A DNA stretch of 64,000 bases, taken from positions 8,793,001 to 8,857,000 of the forward strand of contig CP141147.1 of NCBI GenBank assembly GCA_035235625.1, in the 5' to 3' direction. The notes beneath the pieces were generated by a model. It did no database searches. It worked only from the letters and a program-made list of their open reading frames with translations, and was not told where the DNA came from. Position numbers and translations under genes: made by a program. The stretch is from Saururus chinensis. Its lineage: Eukaryota > Streptophyta > Magnoliopsida > Piperales > Saururaceae. Below are positions 48,593-61,212 of the stretch, in pieces. Every line of letters begins with the position of its first letter. Position 1 is the stretch's first letter.

Positions 48593-49738
48593 TTGATTTT
48601 TAGTTGGGAAGTACAAAACATTATATGTCAAGAAGCTTACCATCTCAAGATTCTTAGACACATACGTACTTTGGATGCGTTTAATGTCAAAGACCTTATT
48701 CCTTATCTTAGTGAGTCTTCATATGATTATCACTTGAATTTAAGGGCAAGTTCTTTTCAACTTAGGAAGGATGATGCAATGTAGTTGGCTTTGAAGTATA
48801 TAGATAATTGAGATCAAAAACATGAATTTTAAAACACTATACCTAAGAATTGAGTTTCCCTTAAGAGTAATTGATCATTTGCTTCTCGGTTTAATTGTGA
48901 AGTTCTAGTCCCTTACATGATTAATTGTTTAATATGCATGATCGATTGCTTGGCATAGCTATCAAGTATGATTGATTGTTCCTTTCATTTTTTGTTGGGT
49001 TTCCATGTGGATTTGGAATTTCTATTCAGGATTCCTTATCTAAAGGTCTTTTACTTGGGTTGAACTCTTATTTCTGTGAGTTTTTCCTTATTTAAGATTT
49101 ATTTACCTTATTTTATTTATTTTAGTTTGGTTAGTAGCAATTTATTCTTAGATTGGACTCTTTTAGTTATAGTTTATGTTGCTAGGTCCAACATAAATAG
49201 TTAGCTCCTTCTTCATAGCCCTTATCATGTAATTTTTCTCTAAAGTTCAATTGAAGAAGAAGAAGGCTTATTTCTCCTTATATTTTTTCTATTGTGTGAG
49301 ACTACTTGTGTTTCTGCGAGAGAGGAAGGTTGTGCATGCCTATAGCCAGTTTCAATTAGCAACGCTCTTCCCATCAATTATCCCTTGCATGAAAACCTAA
49401 GTGAATGTGTAAAGGATGATATCATGTGTTCATAGTTAAAGGATGAGGGTTTTAATATGAACCCCTCTTGTGGTCTATTTTACATCACTACTAAGTGCAC
49501 TAGAGTGACAGATCACTGTCCATACCTTAGGGTGTAACCAACCTTCAGTAACTATGCATACCATTGGGTATGATTGCACTCATGATACCATTGTTAATTA
49601 TTTCTTACGGAGTTAGTACTTACCCTTTATTGGGACATTGTAAATGATGCATAGTTGGTAAGTTGTTTTGAAGGTTCAAGGTTGTTCTTACAGAAGTCAG
49701 TCCTAGCTTGACTACATGCGACAATGCCAAATTGTTAC
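48593..49738 (+). pseudogene. Gypsy integrase 3' end plus adjoining LTR remnant
   Basis: The plus-strand frame 48593-48784 ends FNVKDLIPYLSESSYD and LRASSFQLRKDDA, the typical C-terminus of plant gypsy integrase (FNV.DL.P......R...FQ...DD). It stops at 48784. Downstream (to about 49500) is AT-rich DNA like an LTR, with tgctaggtccaac and a gagagaggaagg region. Nothing upstream of the integrase remnant is kept, since the copia piece abuts it. Confidence 0.65.
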
Positions 49739-52123
49739 TGTCACACCATGAATTTTCTCAAATTCATTTTCTAAATAAAATCCAATAGAAACAAAAATTT
49801 TATAAAATCAATTGTCTATCCTTCGACAAATATGTCATTCCAATGTGTGACTTACTTATTTTTTAACATGTGGATAATCAACCATCATGTCTTTATATAT
49901 ATATATAAAACATAATAAAATTACAACCAAATCTCACATGGTCTTACCCATGTACATATTAATCAACATCATACACACAACTATCAAGTAATTGGCACTC
50001 TCATGCCTATGTCTTAAAAATTACACACGTCAACTAGAAATTACTAGTAAGTTCAGAGAATAAATCCTACTTAGATCTAAGATCTTCATGTCCTTCAGTA
50101 GCATAAGTGTCCCACCCGCTATTTCTCTGAAAAATCTGCATTGACAATGGATGTTGAGTATACGATGATGACTAAACAAGAACTACAATACTTCAAGAAT
50201 TATGACTTAGTTACATTCTCATTAAAAGAACATAGTATAAATTAAATATCAAGTGATCATACTTCAATCATTAAAAGCTTAATAATTAAGTATACATCAT
50301 CAATCTTTTTCAATATAACATGACTACCACTTAGATGTCTCCAACTTCTTTAGTGAAAGTCATACGTTCTCTATGACATGATATTTACAGTCATGGACTA
50401 CATTGTTACCTCACGAGACTACGAACTACCTACATTCTAACTTCAGGTACTCTAAAGTATGCCCGTCTCATCCACATTATGAAGCTAAGGTCCACTGGGC
50501 TCATGAACCCAAGTGGTTGAAATTCTAACTTCCATGATCATCAATACCTCCTCTATTTACACTACATGAGACTAAGAATGTGTTAATGCTCTAGTCTATT
50601 CGAACATGACTCCATACTAGGGAAATGGTTCTACATAACTCCCGTTTTTAGAGAGCTAAACATTTTTGGTCATTTTTCATACTAATCCCCTTCCATTGAT
50701 GTGGCTAAAGACTCATTTGAGGAGACAAGACATTGAGGGTTCTTCTAACGTCAAATGCCAAAAGGCATTAGTCTTGGGTGCAATTTATTACAAAGATGTT
50801 CATTCACAAAATACATAGCATCATCACATACAATCGCAACATTATGCAGAGAAATAACATGCTATTAAGATTCGTAATAATAGTCTAACATTCATAGCAA
50901 TTTCTACTAAAATATACAGCATCGACACACTGTCGGTGTTCTCACTGACTTGCCAACAAAGTTACCAATGACCATCAGTAACCCATCGATGCATCAAACC
51001 CCTCTTGCCAACAGTACAATGAAAGAGGCAAATCATTCTCACAGACATCCTCATCAACACATTGACAACATTGTCAGTGACCCACCGATAAGTCATTGAT
51101 GTAAGCATCGGTTCACCCGCAATGTTACACCGTCTTCTTCCTTCTGCATCAGTAGCATCATCGACACATTGATGACTCTACTGATGAATGGAAAGTTACA
51201 TAACTTTTCTATAGTCATTAAAATAACTTTCTCTCATGAAATCTGATCATATAATCCACTAAATTCATTGATCAATTATCACATAAGGATAATAAGAGAA
51301 TATTTTACTACTTAACACAAGTTATTAATACGAAATTACCATCATCAAGAATAATGCAGCATCACATTCAACCTTGAGTTAAATTCAACCATAGCATACA
51401 CGTTACTTTATCAACATTTACCAAACATGCATTTCTTATCTTAGCATTACAATTTAAGGTTAGCAATCCGACCTTTGAACTAAATACGAAAGAGACCTTC
51501 ACATATTCGTTTATGCTTCCTTGACATGCCCTAAAATGCTGCTCTCCCACAAAGTCGGAGAGGTTGTAGCCTTTGAGTCAAAGATTCGTCAAATGTATAT
51601 ATAAGGAAGTCTGGGAACTAAATTTTGGTGCGTAACCAACTCTTAAAACTGACAGAAACCACTTTAATGGGAGTTTCACAACCGTTAGCAAGTTGGTTCT
51701 AGCATTATTGATGCATCAAACCTTGGCAACAGTGAAATTACAACTTCATCAACAAGTCTATTGGCACGTCGAATATCACTGTCATAAACTCTATTGTTCC
51801 ATCGATAAGTTCATCAACATGTCAAATATCGCCAATAGTGAAAACATTGTTTCACTAGTGAGTTCATCGATGTGTCAGTGGTGCACCGACGAACTCTGAC
51901 CTTTAAAATACATCATAATTTCATTACCTTCAAACCTATCATTATTACTATTTTCTTAAGTAATTTATTCTATGATATTATAATATAAAAAGTTCAAAAA
52001 TTCCTTTCGATAACTGCGAATGTTGCAGTTATGTCCCAAGGTTGTTTCCTACATAAACCTTTGATGTACCTTTAATTTGAAGTACTTGTTATCTTTAATT
52101 TATAAAAAAATTTGGGCATGACA
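49739..52123 (-). mobile_element. Probable solo LTR S4
   Basis: The block starts tgtcacaccatgaattttc and ends tttgggcatgaca on the plus strand, so on the minus strand it is TGTCATGCCC...GTGTGACA. A ccttatatatacattt TATA-like box lies about 520 bases inside on the minus strand (near 51600). Three ~52-bp tandem modules sit at 51716-51873 and related atcgatg-type words at 50925-51190. The flanking pentamers (gttac and ctatg) do not match, so the target duplication is unproven. No PBS or coding domain is attached. Confidence 0.6.
51716..51873 (-). repeat. Tandem modules in S4, ~52 bp x 3
   Basis: On the minus strand each unit runs acat/acgt...gatgaac/gatgaag...caatgtt/caatag..., ending in a gatattcg/gatatttg/aaggtttg word. 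Confidence 0.6.
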
Positions 52124-52683
<560 letters not shown>

Positions 52684-52855
52684 TTTTTTATAATTAAAAA
52701 TTTTATTACATCAAAATCAAATAGAACAATCATTCCCCTCTAAAAGAGCATACTAAAAGCTAAACCAAAAATAGGGGTTATGAATAGTTGACCCAAAAAG
52801 ACAAAATATAACTTGTCAATCGAACCAAAAATCAGCAAGGAATGAACAATGATAG
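52684..52855 (-). mobile_element. LINE 3' UTR and poly(A) tail
   Basis: On the minus strand the sequence ends gatgtaataaaattttt then an A-rich tail, as at the 3' end of plant LINEs. It continues the LINE at 55581-56113 once S3 is removed. Confidence 0.6.
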
Positions 52856-55580
52856 TGTCACAACTCGCCACACCCCCTTGACCCAAAACTGGTCCAAAGT
52901 GGGATGACAAAGGAAGGATGAAGTGGAAATATAACCCATAACCAGGCTAGATCGAAGTACACATCACTCCCTTTATACAAAAGCATTTAATGGAAGATAA
53001 AAGAAATTAATTAAAGTCTCTTAGTTCATTACATACCCACATAGTCTCATAAAACACAATAGTTTAAAGCCTAAAAAGGTAAATAACCTTTCTAAGCCAT
53101 CAAGGTTACCATAACATGTAAAATATCAAAGTTGTACTATTAGAAATCTACATAAGTCTAGCCCACACCCTATATGCATATATTCGTCTCTATGCTCATA
53201 AAATAACTCATCTTGAACACATGCATGATGACATAAGCATACAACCCCAAAATAAAATAACACAAACGAGGTGCGATTAGCTTAATAAGGGTTTGAAAAT
53301 ATAAAGCTCACATTAACACCAAAACATAATCCATAAGAAGCATCACATAAGGCTCATGCAAATCAGTGTTACTAATACAAGAGCATATTTATTCCCTCAC
53401 ACATACAACCTGTGAAAATTTCATTCATGCATCACACATCTATAAGCAACACATGTTTATCATGTCTTAATTGTATCTCATAATATACACACATACACAC
53501 ACTGTAGATTCATTCAAATCCCATAATCCATACGCATCCTGCATAAACAAGCATCACAATCTATACGCTTCCTGCATAAACAAGTAATATAATCCATACA
53601 CAACATGTGTAAATATAAACATCATTATTCCTACACAAAACCTGTGTAAATACTACAATGAATGTCTCTCGATAAATCAACCTGCTTACACTAGCCCAAG
53701 CCTAAGCAGACCTACTCACCCTAAAAATCCTTATGATGGAAGACCGAAGAAGTTTGGAAAATCCTAACTGGAAGTTGCCCCTGGTAAGCTAGTGCGCACA
53801 GACAAACTAGTCTTCATTCTCAAGTTCAGAAAGTCACAATATTTTATCTCATTATAGCATTTTGCTCTTCTTGCCCGGGGAGGAAACTCACCCTCAAGGG
53901 ATGTAAAACCAGTCTATTGGACATAAAACCCTTCCCTTTTGGATATAAAACTGATTTAGTTAATCTCCGATACGACTAATCTAAAAAACTGCGACATCCA
54001 ATGGCTAATCATGGTTAAACACGGTTAATCATGGCTTAACAAATCGTTCTCATGATATATGCAACATGATACATACGAGAACAATGTTAAATATATACAA
54101 GCATAGGTAATCATACACTAATTAGTCTCATTATGCATGAGACATGGTCTATACATGGCAAATGAGGTCATGTAAGCATAAACAAGCATAAATATATATG
54201 GTCATGTTCATAAATAAGCTAAAACATATAAAACATAGTTTATACGTAAATAATTTTACATGTGTGTCAGTATTCATACTTCAGCATGATCATATTTTAT
54301 TGATAACATGAAATAGACTTGAAGAAACCATCAAAATCCAGCTTAAAAATAAGCACATATCCATTTCATGTATAGTTGATCGATTGGCCCAAAGGGGCAA
54401 TCGATTGGGAACAAAGGCATTTGATTATGCTATTTTGTCTATCGATCGGCCTTTGCCAGGCGATTGATCATTAGTCGGCCTAGAAAAACTCTAAAACAAT
54501 CATTTTTCTTGCTTGAAATTGAATCAAATTCATTACAAAAATTCATAAAACTTTAAAAAACTTTATATAATCATTATCTAAGCCTAAGACATAATAGATC
54601 TAACATTTTTTAGGCATATTCATATAAAAATAATATTAAATCATCATTTAACAGGATTTAAGTTCACTCATCCATAAGTTTCAAGAACATGATTTCACCC
54701 ACAAACATATTATTAATACAAGTAAAACCTCATCAAATAAAAACACTTTTACCTTAAACAAATTGTAGACACTTAAATCTCCTCTAAAGCTCAAGGAAAC
54801 CCGTACCTATCAAATTAGGTTATATTAGCCCTAAGCAAAAATCCAACCTTTCCACCAAATAGAGACACAAAATCATTAATAGAACATAGATCTAGCACCC
54901 TCTTGTGCCCAAAACGAAAATCACAAGAGTAAAAACAATGAATCTAAATTTATGGTTACAAATCATTTGTAAAAAATAAAGTTGATAAGAAGAAAACCTA
55001 GAATCCTATTCAAGAGGAGAAGAACATGAGATTTTAGGGTAAAATCAAAGAAAACATGGAAGAGATTGAGTGATTATACCTTGGATTAAGATCTTCCTTC
55101 TTGAGATGGGGGTAAAGCTTTTCAAAGCCTCCTAAATCTCAGCCCATCCCAAATAGGGAAATGATCAATATTTTTATTTATAAGTAGTTCAAGTAAATTG
55201 GTCAAAATGGGCCCAACGAGGGAATAAGTAACCTTACTTAAGTGAAATAAACTCAAAAATAAATTTGACAAGGCTCAATCCCATTTAAAATGTTAAGTGA
55301 GGATCGGTGGCCTAAGAAGTTGGCACGTCGCCCAAGATGGTCATAGGTAATATGTGAGGCCCATTTCCTTAATAAAAAGAAATTTATGACAAATAACAAT
55401 AACTAGTGTGGTAACTTGGTGGATTATGCTAAACACTCATGTTTTCCAACTAAAAATCAAAATAAACAAAAGAAAATTCATAATTAAACCAAACTATCAC
55501 ACAAAATCAAAATAAACTGAAAAAGTAAAGTTTTATACTAAAAAGAAAATAGTAAAACTTAAACATCTTACAAACGAACA
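52856..55580 (-). mobile_element. Solo LTR S3, inserted in a LINE
   Basis: The 2725-bp block starts tgtcacaactcgcc and ends aaacgaaca on the plus strand. It separates the LINE reading frame from its 3' UTR. The four bases ATAG flank it on both sides (52852-52855 and 55581-55584), short of the usual five, so the exact ends are tentative. It shares family words with S1 (atgatatatgcaacatgatacatacg versus atgatgtatgcaacatggtacatacg). It carries a ~40-bp minisatellite (53515-53640) and hairpins at 54378-54471. Confidence 0.75.
54378..54471 (-). repeat. Two GATCGATTG-type hairpins in S3
   Basis: The first (54378-54408) pairs atcgattg with caatcgat perfectly around ccc/ggg and an aaag loop. The second (54440-54471) pairs atcgatcggcc with ggcgattgat. 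The offset from the LTR start (1.1-1.2 kb) equals that in S1 and S2. Confidence 0.7.
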
Positions 55581-56113
55581 ATAGATTACTTGAGACCAAA
55601 AGCAGTTGAAACAAAGTGTGCGTGAGCTATTATAGATTTAGGGACCCTTTTATCAACAAAGATGTGACTATTTTTCTTTGCCCAAACAAAAGTTACATAA
55701 ATACTGAACAAATTTTTCAAAAGAAGAGCTACATGGGTGTTCCAGTCTATGAAATTCATGAGACATCTAAGTTCTCCATAATAGTCCAAAACAATCATGT
55801 GAATATTACATTTTGCTAAAACAATCTTCCAAACAGACTTAGCATATGGACATGTGAAGAATAAATGATCCCGACTTTCAGCATGAGCTTAACAAAGGAA
55901 ACACATATTGGCCAAATAAAAACTCCTCTTATGTAGATTATCCTAAGTAAGTAAACCATTTCACAAGGCTAACCAATGCCACATGGTGATTGGTGTCTAA
56001 TCCTCTCTCAAGCATATTTGTAAATGAAAACACATGTAGGCTTAATCCAACTATACTTATCCAAAAACACTTTGAAAGTAGGCTTATTAACTTGTAAAAA
56101 GTTACTAACCTCA
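55581..56113 (-). pseudogene. LINE ORF2 C-terminal fragment (zf-RVT region)
   Basis: Minus-strand frame: a segment HAESRDHLFFTCPYAKSVWK near 55895-55830 matches the zf-RVT domain of plant LINE reverse transcriptases (ES.DHLFF.CP....W). It continues through MIVLDYYGELRCL and FVWAKKNSHIFVDK (WKERN.R.F type) to a TAA at 55586. A stop interrupts the zinc region near 55890. Upstream it still reads LINE-like to 56113, where the 4.86-kb gypsy LTR begins. Confidence 0.75.
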
Positions 56114-56880
56114 TGTAATGTCCCGGATTTTTTTCTTACGATTTCTGCTATTTTTTTCTGATCATTTTCAACGAGAAATTGTGACACTTCGGTGTATTTA
56201 GTCTCGGTATTCATACCTGTAGAGTCGGGTGTGAGGTTCATCATAGGCCATGGGCCTGGACGCGCGTTCTGGCGTGAAAAATTGAAAGAAAACGGAGTGC
56301 AGAAACAATAAGGGAGAGGAAAGGAAAAAAAACAGAGGAAGAAAACGGGCTCAGGCTGGCTGAGCCCGATCTAGAGGTTTCTGGAACAGAAAGCCGCCCC
56401 TCCCCTTTTCTGCCATCTGCCATCCGGCGACCGGCAGCAGCCAGCGGGACGCCGGGCCACCACGGCCGGTTCCTCCCCGACGGTTCGACGTCAAGGGGCC
56501 ATCACCCCGGCCACCTCCTCCCTTGGTGAGCCCTCTCCCCACTCTGTTTGATTTGTACCGCCGCCGCCGTGGGCCGGCCAGCCGCACACGGCTCCGCCTT
56601 GGGCTGGCGATGGTGGGAGGACACCCCTCCCAGCCCAGTAGGCCTCCTTTGCCGCCCCACTCCTCTTCTCCTCTCCGGTACTCTGTTTTTCCGCCCCACT
56701 ATTTTGATTTGATTCCACCGCCGCCGTGGGCCAGCACTGGCTGGCCAGCTGGCCAATGCTCTACCATGGGCCGGCGATGGCGGGAGGCCACCAGTCCCGG
56801 CCCCAGAGGCCTCTGCTCTGTTGCCCCGCCCTCATCCCCCTTCGCTCCTAATTTTTTGCCACCTTATTGTTTTGATTAAA

Positions 56881-57228
56881 CAGTGGCCGGCGGTGGCGAG
56901 CCACCACGGATCGGACCTCCACCCGGCCCCGCCTGAGTCGGCGAAGGCTTTGGGCCACATCTCCCTGCCCAGTTCCGCCTTCGCCCTCCCTCTTTCCCTC
57001 CGACCAAACCTTCCGATCCCCTGTTTTCCTGTGAGTGTATAGTTCTGATGAAACGGTGGTTGCCAGCGGCGAGCCACCACCGGCTGGACCTCTGTCTAGC
57101 TTCGCCTTGGTCCGACGAAGGCTTTGGGCCACCTCTCCCTGCCCGGTTCCGCCTCCGCACTCCCTGTTTCCTCCGGCCAGACCCATCTTCTCCTTGTTTC
57201 TGTTTGTGACGGATTTTGGGGCTGCGTC
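56881..57228 (+). repeat. GC-rich tandem repeat in long LTR, ~174 bp x 2
   Basis: Two units share g(g)cgagccaccac, ggacctc, gaaggctttgggccac and tctccctgccc.gttccgcc. Less similar units with ccgccgccgtgggcc and gcgatgg(c/t)gggagg precede them (56560-56800). Confidence 0.75.
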
Positions 57229-59959
57229 GGCAAGAGCCAGCATTCGGCTCGCCTCTTGCCGACCAGCCTTGGGCTGACGATGGTAGGACCACCCCTAGCC
57301 AGCTTCGCAGCCCCCATCGTCGCTCCACCCATATTGGTTTTCCCCGGCCAGTCCCTCATCTCCCCTATTTTGCCCGTTTTTGTCTGAGTTCACTGGCTGC
57401 CACTGTTAGCCGGTGCCAGACACCAGACTTGACCCACTAGACCATTGTTCAGTCTCTCTCCGGCCTGGAAACGATGGTGGATGTTTCTACCCAGCCCGGT
57501 TAGCCTTCGTCTCATCCATTCCATTGGAACGACATCCATTGCTCGCTGGTCGATGTGCTCGTCCACAAAAACCGAGCCTTTGCTCCTCACTGTGCCATCC
57601 GTTCGGCGTGTCGCCGTTGACTTTGGGCGTCACCTCTGGCCGGAGATAACTCCTCCTGACCGCTAGGGCCACGATGGAGTCGGCCAGAGTAGCCAGTAAA
57701 CCCTGCTCCTTTGTGCCCCAGGGTTTTTCACCCATTTTGGGCCACCGTAGCATCTCCTTTGAACCCTTGTAGTTTGGCGGGTCTCAGCCTAAAGATGGTT
57801 GGCCGCCCTAATGCGGCACCACCCCTTTTTTTTTTCCACATGAGTCATACATCTCTTCTGTCGGTTATGTGTTTGACCGCGCCATTCAGAGCGCCACTGT
57901 CTTACCTCACCGAATGCCGATTGGCCTCTAGTCGGACTACCTCGGCACGGCAACGGCAAAGCCCGTCTTGTAAGTCACCACCCATGGGCATGGCCCTACC
58001 ACCCTTCTGACCCTTGGACCGATACCGTCCAACCCGTCTTCCCTTGAGTGGCCTTCGGCTGTGTGTGCAAGTAGCCATGCGTGCGGGTTAGGGTTTTGGT
58101 GCCACTTTGGCATCGCCTGACTGTCGGAGGGCTCTGCCATTGTCTGGAGTTGACATCAGAGTCCACCTCTCCTCCGTCCTCGAGTATCGCCCTCCGCCCT
58201 TATGTGGGCTCTTGTGAACGCGAAATTGATGCCGTTGGGTGCTGTCCACGGTTGATTTTAACGTCTTATGACCGGTTGAGTATTTTTCAACCGCTGGTCA
58301 AATTTTAGTGTACACCTGGACCTTTAGTCGCACCTGCCACTCATTGGCACGACCTTTCTCCCAGCTGCCCCTAGTGTGCCACCGTGGATCGCATATTTCT
58401 CGCATTGACATGTGTCACCCCTGTGTTGGCCGTGAGTAGTTTCGGCACTTCCTAAAACCTCAGGATAGTAGCTCTCTCAATTTAGCAAAGCTTTTGGCCT
58501 CCAACTCCGCCACCAACAACACCACCGTCATGTGCTTGCCATCAAACGTCATGATTATGAGGTAGGGGAGCTTTGAACTCGTAATTTCATGATAGCATGC
58601 TTGAATGAGTAGTAGCATGCTAAGATTGCATGATGTGCATATAAGCATGATTATATAGTATGTTTAGATACATATGGCATGCGTATGAGCTGTAAGTACG
58701 ATTGATGTATGTGTAATACGCGTGCTAAGTATGATTGATATGTATGAGTTGTACGTATGTTTTATGGATGTGGAATTTTTATGTGCTAGTAATGGCTAGC
58801 GATTTTGAGTAAGATACGTATGTGGATTGTGCGTGTGGGTGATGAATGATAAAAGGTGATAAGAGTGTTTGGTGTGGAATTGGAGGTGTTGGTGGATGTG
58901 TAAGAGTGTGACAGAAGACAACAGACGTAAGTTTGCCAGGCGAGGAGTGGAGCAGATTGGTTTGGTTCGGTTAGGAGCGGACGTCAGGACTTCGATAAGT
59001 AAGAGGACTTAGGCTTAGAGTCTTATGGGGGTTTATTAGATAGTAAGAGTATTCATAATTGTACAAGCATAACATACAGCTTATGAAGTGAAAAGTAAGC
59101 ATAATAAGTGAGAAATTAAGTAAGAGGGTAATAACGGGGATTTACTATGAGGAGTTCAGTGTGACGATGTAAGTAAGATGTTTGGACCGTAAGGTGGATG
59201 GCAGAGGCTGTATGAGTACATAAAGATTTGATGTACAGTGAGTTTGAGCACGATATGGACGGGTTAAGTGAAGTCTGCTGCCCTGACGAACTAGGGTTTT
59301 GATCGGGCTTAGCTTCGGTTTGATTAGTCGAGAACCGTGAGTTGTATGGCATAATTGTACCGCATAATTTACATAATTCAAACTTGAATTATAAGCACAA
59401 CTAATGATAGCATTGTGAATTTGAGACCTGAGGGTTCAACGGATTAAGTTCCGTGTTTGAGCTAGCCGATAATGAGTCAGCTGAGCATTTCTTATGTCTT
59501 GCCATGGTGTTTATCCTGCGGGATGTTGTTTGTGTGCTATATAGAGCACCAGACATCTGATGCTCTGTTGAGAGCAACTGTATGTATGTTTTCGATTTAG
59601 TCTTGGTGCTATTTTTCGGCCCAGACGTTTGATGCTCTGTTGAGAGCACTGTAAGTTTTTGCCCTTCGTGGGCTCTGTATGATTCTGCCCAAGAGTGGCA
59701 CTGTATGTTTTCTGCCCTTAGTTGGCACCTTATGGCCCTTGTTGGCAATGTATGGCCCCAAAGAGTGGACATTTGCGCTCTCAGGTAAGCAATCATGGAC
59801 CTACTCTTACTTGTTTGATCCTGTGCCCCATGAGCATAGGTGTGCCTTGCCTTCGGAAAAGTCCATGGCATCTAGTCACTCCCCGGAGGTTAAGGTGATG
59901 CCCCAGTGGTATTCTTTTCTATTTCGACGCTAGAGCTTATTAGTTGTAATGAGCTTCAG

Positions 59960-60300
59960 TGGTCGATAGTATGAGTACGACAGTAAGAGTATGAGTATGG
60001 GTAAGAGTAAGAGTAAGAGTATGACTGTAATAGTGAGTATGAGTACGATTGTAAGAGTATGAGCACGACTGTAAGATGATGATATGAGTAAGACTGTAAG
60101 TGTATGTTTGAGCAAGATTGTAAGAGTATGGTTCTGAGCAAGACAGTAAACGTATGACTGTACGAGTAAGGTCGTACGAGTAAGTGTAAGACTGTATGAG
60201 TAAGGTCGTATGAGTAAGTGTAAGATTGTACAAGTAAGGTCGTACAAGTATGTGTAAGTATTAAGTATGCGTACGATGGTACGAGTAAGTTTGTAAGACC
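59960..60300 (+). repeat. Minisatellite of GTAAGAGTATGAGTACGA-like words
   Basis: Short irregular repeats of gtaagagta, tatgagtacga and aaggtcgtacgagta; strand-asymmetric (few C). ORFs of the type SYSYSLTLT are artefacts. Confidence 0.85.
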
Positions 60301-60472
60301 CTAATTAAGGATGTTTGTGTAAGTTTGGTTTGATGGTGTGCTATGCGTTATTATATGCATATGTATACGATTGATATATGTTGATTGCTTCATGTTTGTG
60401 TTGCATGACACATGTTTTTATGAACTTATTGAGTTCACTATTTGGGTTTCCCTTACTGGGTATTTTCCTACT

Positions 60473-60488
60473 GAGTATGAAAATACTC
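60473..60488 (+). terminator. GAGTAT-GAAA-ATACTC stem-loop in long LTR
   Basis: Perfect 6-bp stem with a GAAA tetraloop. Similar stems occur in S1, S2 and the composite LTR 390-480 bases before their ends. The role is unknown; an RNA processing or polyadenylation role is only a guess. Confidence 0.35.
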
Positions 60489-60972
60489 ATTACCCTACTT
60501 TTTTAGCCCCGTTGTTCGGGAGGCTTTTGCAGGTATGGGTTCTGGGAGTTGGATGCTCGTTTCAGCGATGTATTGTTTCTCCTTTGACTCAGGTATATTT
60601 GACTCAATGCAAGTATCTTTTTATGCCACAATTTGATGTATTGGGTGAGATGAGATTTAATTGTCAATATATTTTGGACTTTTAATTTGGATCGGACAAT
60701 AGACTATTTATGGGACTTGTACTCGGGGATGCCTGGGAATTATTTGTATTTAAAATCCATGATCGTGGTAATTTAGTCTTACGTTTGTTTTCGAGTAGCG
60801 CCTGAGGATATTTGATTTGGCTGTACGATGTTTAACCATATGATGTTTTAAATTATAAACTGTTTATACAGGTTTTGATTTTGTCATTTTTACTCCGATT
60901 TATAGTTGTTAAATTGCAAAAATTTTCCGTGAATTTTAAGGAAAATGTATGAAAAATCTCGAGCATTACAGT

Positions 60973-60985
60973 TGGTATTGGAGCC
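60973..60985 (+). promoter_or_regulatory. Primer-binding site of the long-LTR element
   Basis: tggtattggagcc lies two bases after the LTR end; iMet type. Downstream (to ~61212) is leader/early gag-like DNA without a clear frame. Confidence 0.75.
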
Positions 60986-61212
60986 TAGGCTTTCTGACGA
61001 CAAGTCCATAACAGTCGCAAGTCCAGAGTCATGGCATGTAAGAGTAAGTTGAGATTTGGTTTTGGAAAGGGTCACGGTGATTGTTTTCCCTTGATTCTGT
61101 TTGTTTCTGCCTTTGGGCAGAGTTGTGCAGAAGTGCGTCAGCCACCGAGAGATTCGGGCAGTTATAGACCTGCAGTAAAGACCTCTCGGTCAATACCCAA
61201 ACTATTGTGGTG
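60986..61212 (+). other. Leader/early internal region of the long-LTR element
   Basis: It resembles gag leaders of the other elements (cagtcgcaagtccagag) but no Gag motif is seen before similarity ends near 61212. Confidence 0.4.

Larger units (their letters stand above)
56114..60970 (+). mobile_element. Long Ty3/gypsy 5' LTR (4.86 kb)
   Basis: It starts TGTAATGTCCCGGATTTTT exactly where the LINE breaks and ends aatctcgagcattaca at 60970, followed by a PBS. The first and last ~20 bases are imperfect inverted repeats. It contains a GC-rich core (56380-58450) with diverged tandem repeats, an AT-rich part, a gtaagagtatga-type minisatellite (59960-60300), and a GAGTAT-GAAA-ATACTC stem-loop 482 bases before its end. 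Overlapping GC-rich ORFs in all frames are composition artefacts. Nearly 5 kb is long for a plant LTR. Confidence 0.8.

Noticed and set aside
56241-58308. Many overlapping ORFs of 60-150 codons on both strands
   Set aside because: All six frames are open because the LTR core is GC-rich and repetitive; no domain is recognised and the block lies inside an LTR.
59116-60247. Minus-strand ORFs of up to 156 codons, some Ser/Tyr/Thr-Leu repeats
   Set aside because: They translate minisatellite or LTR sequence and lack motifs.
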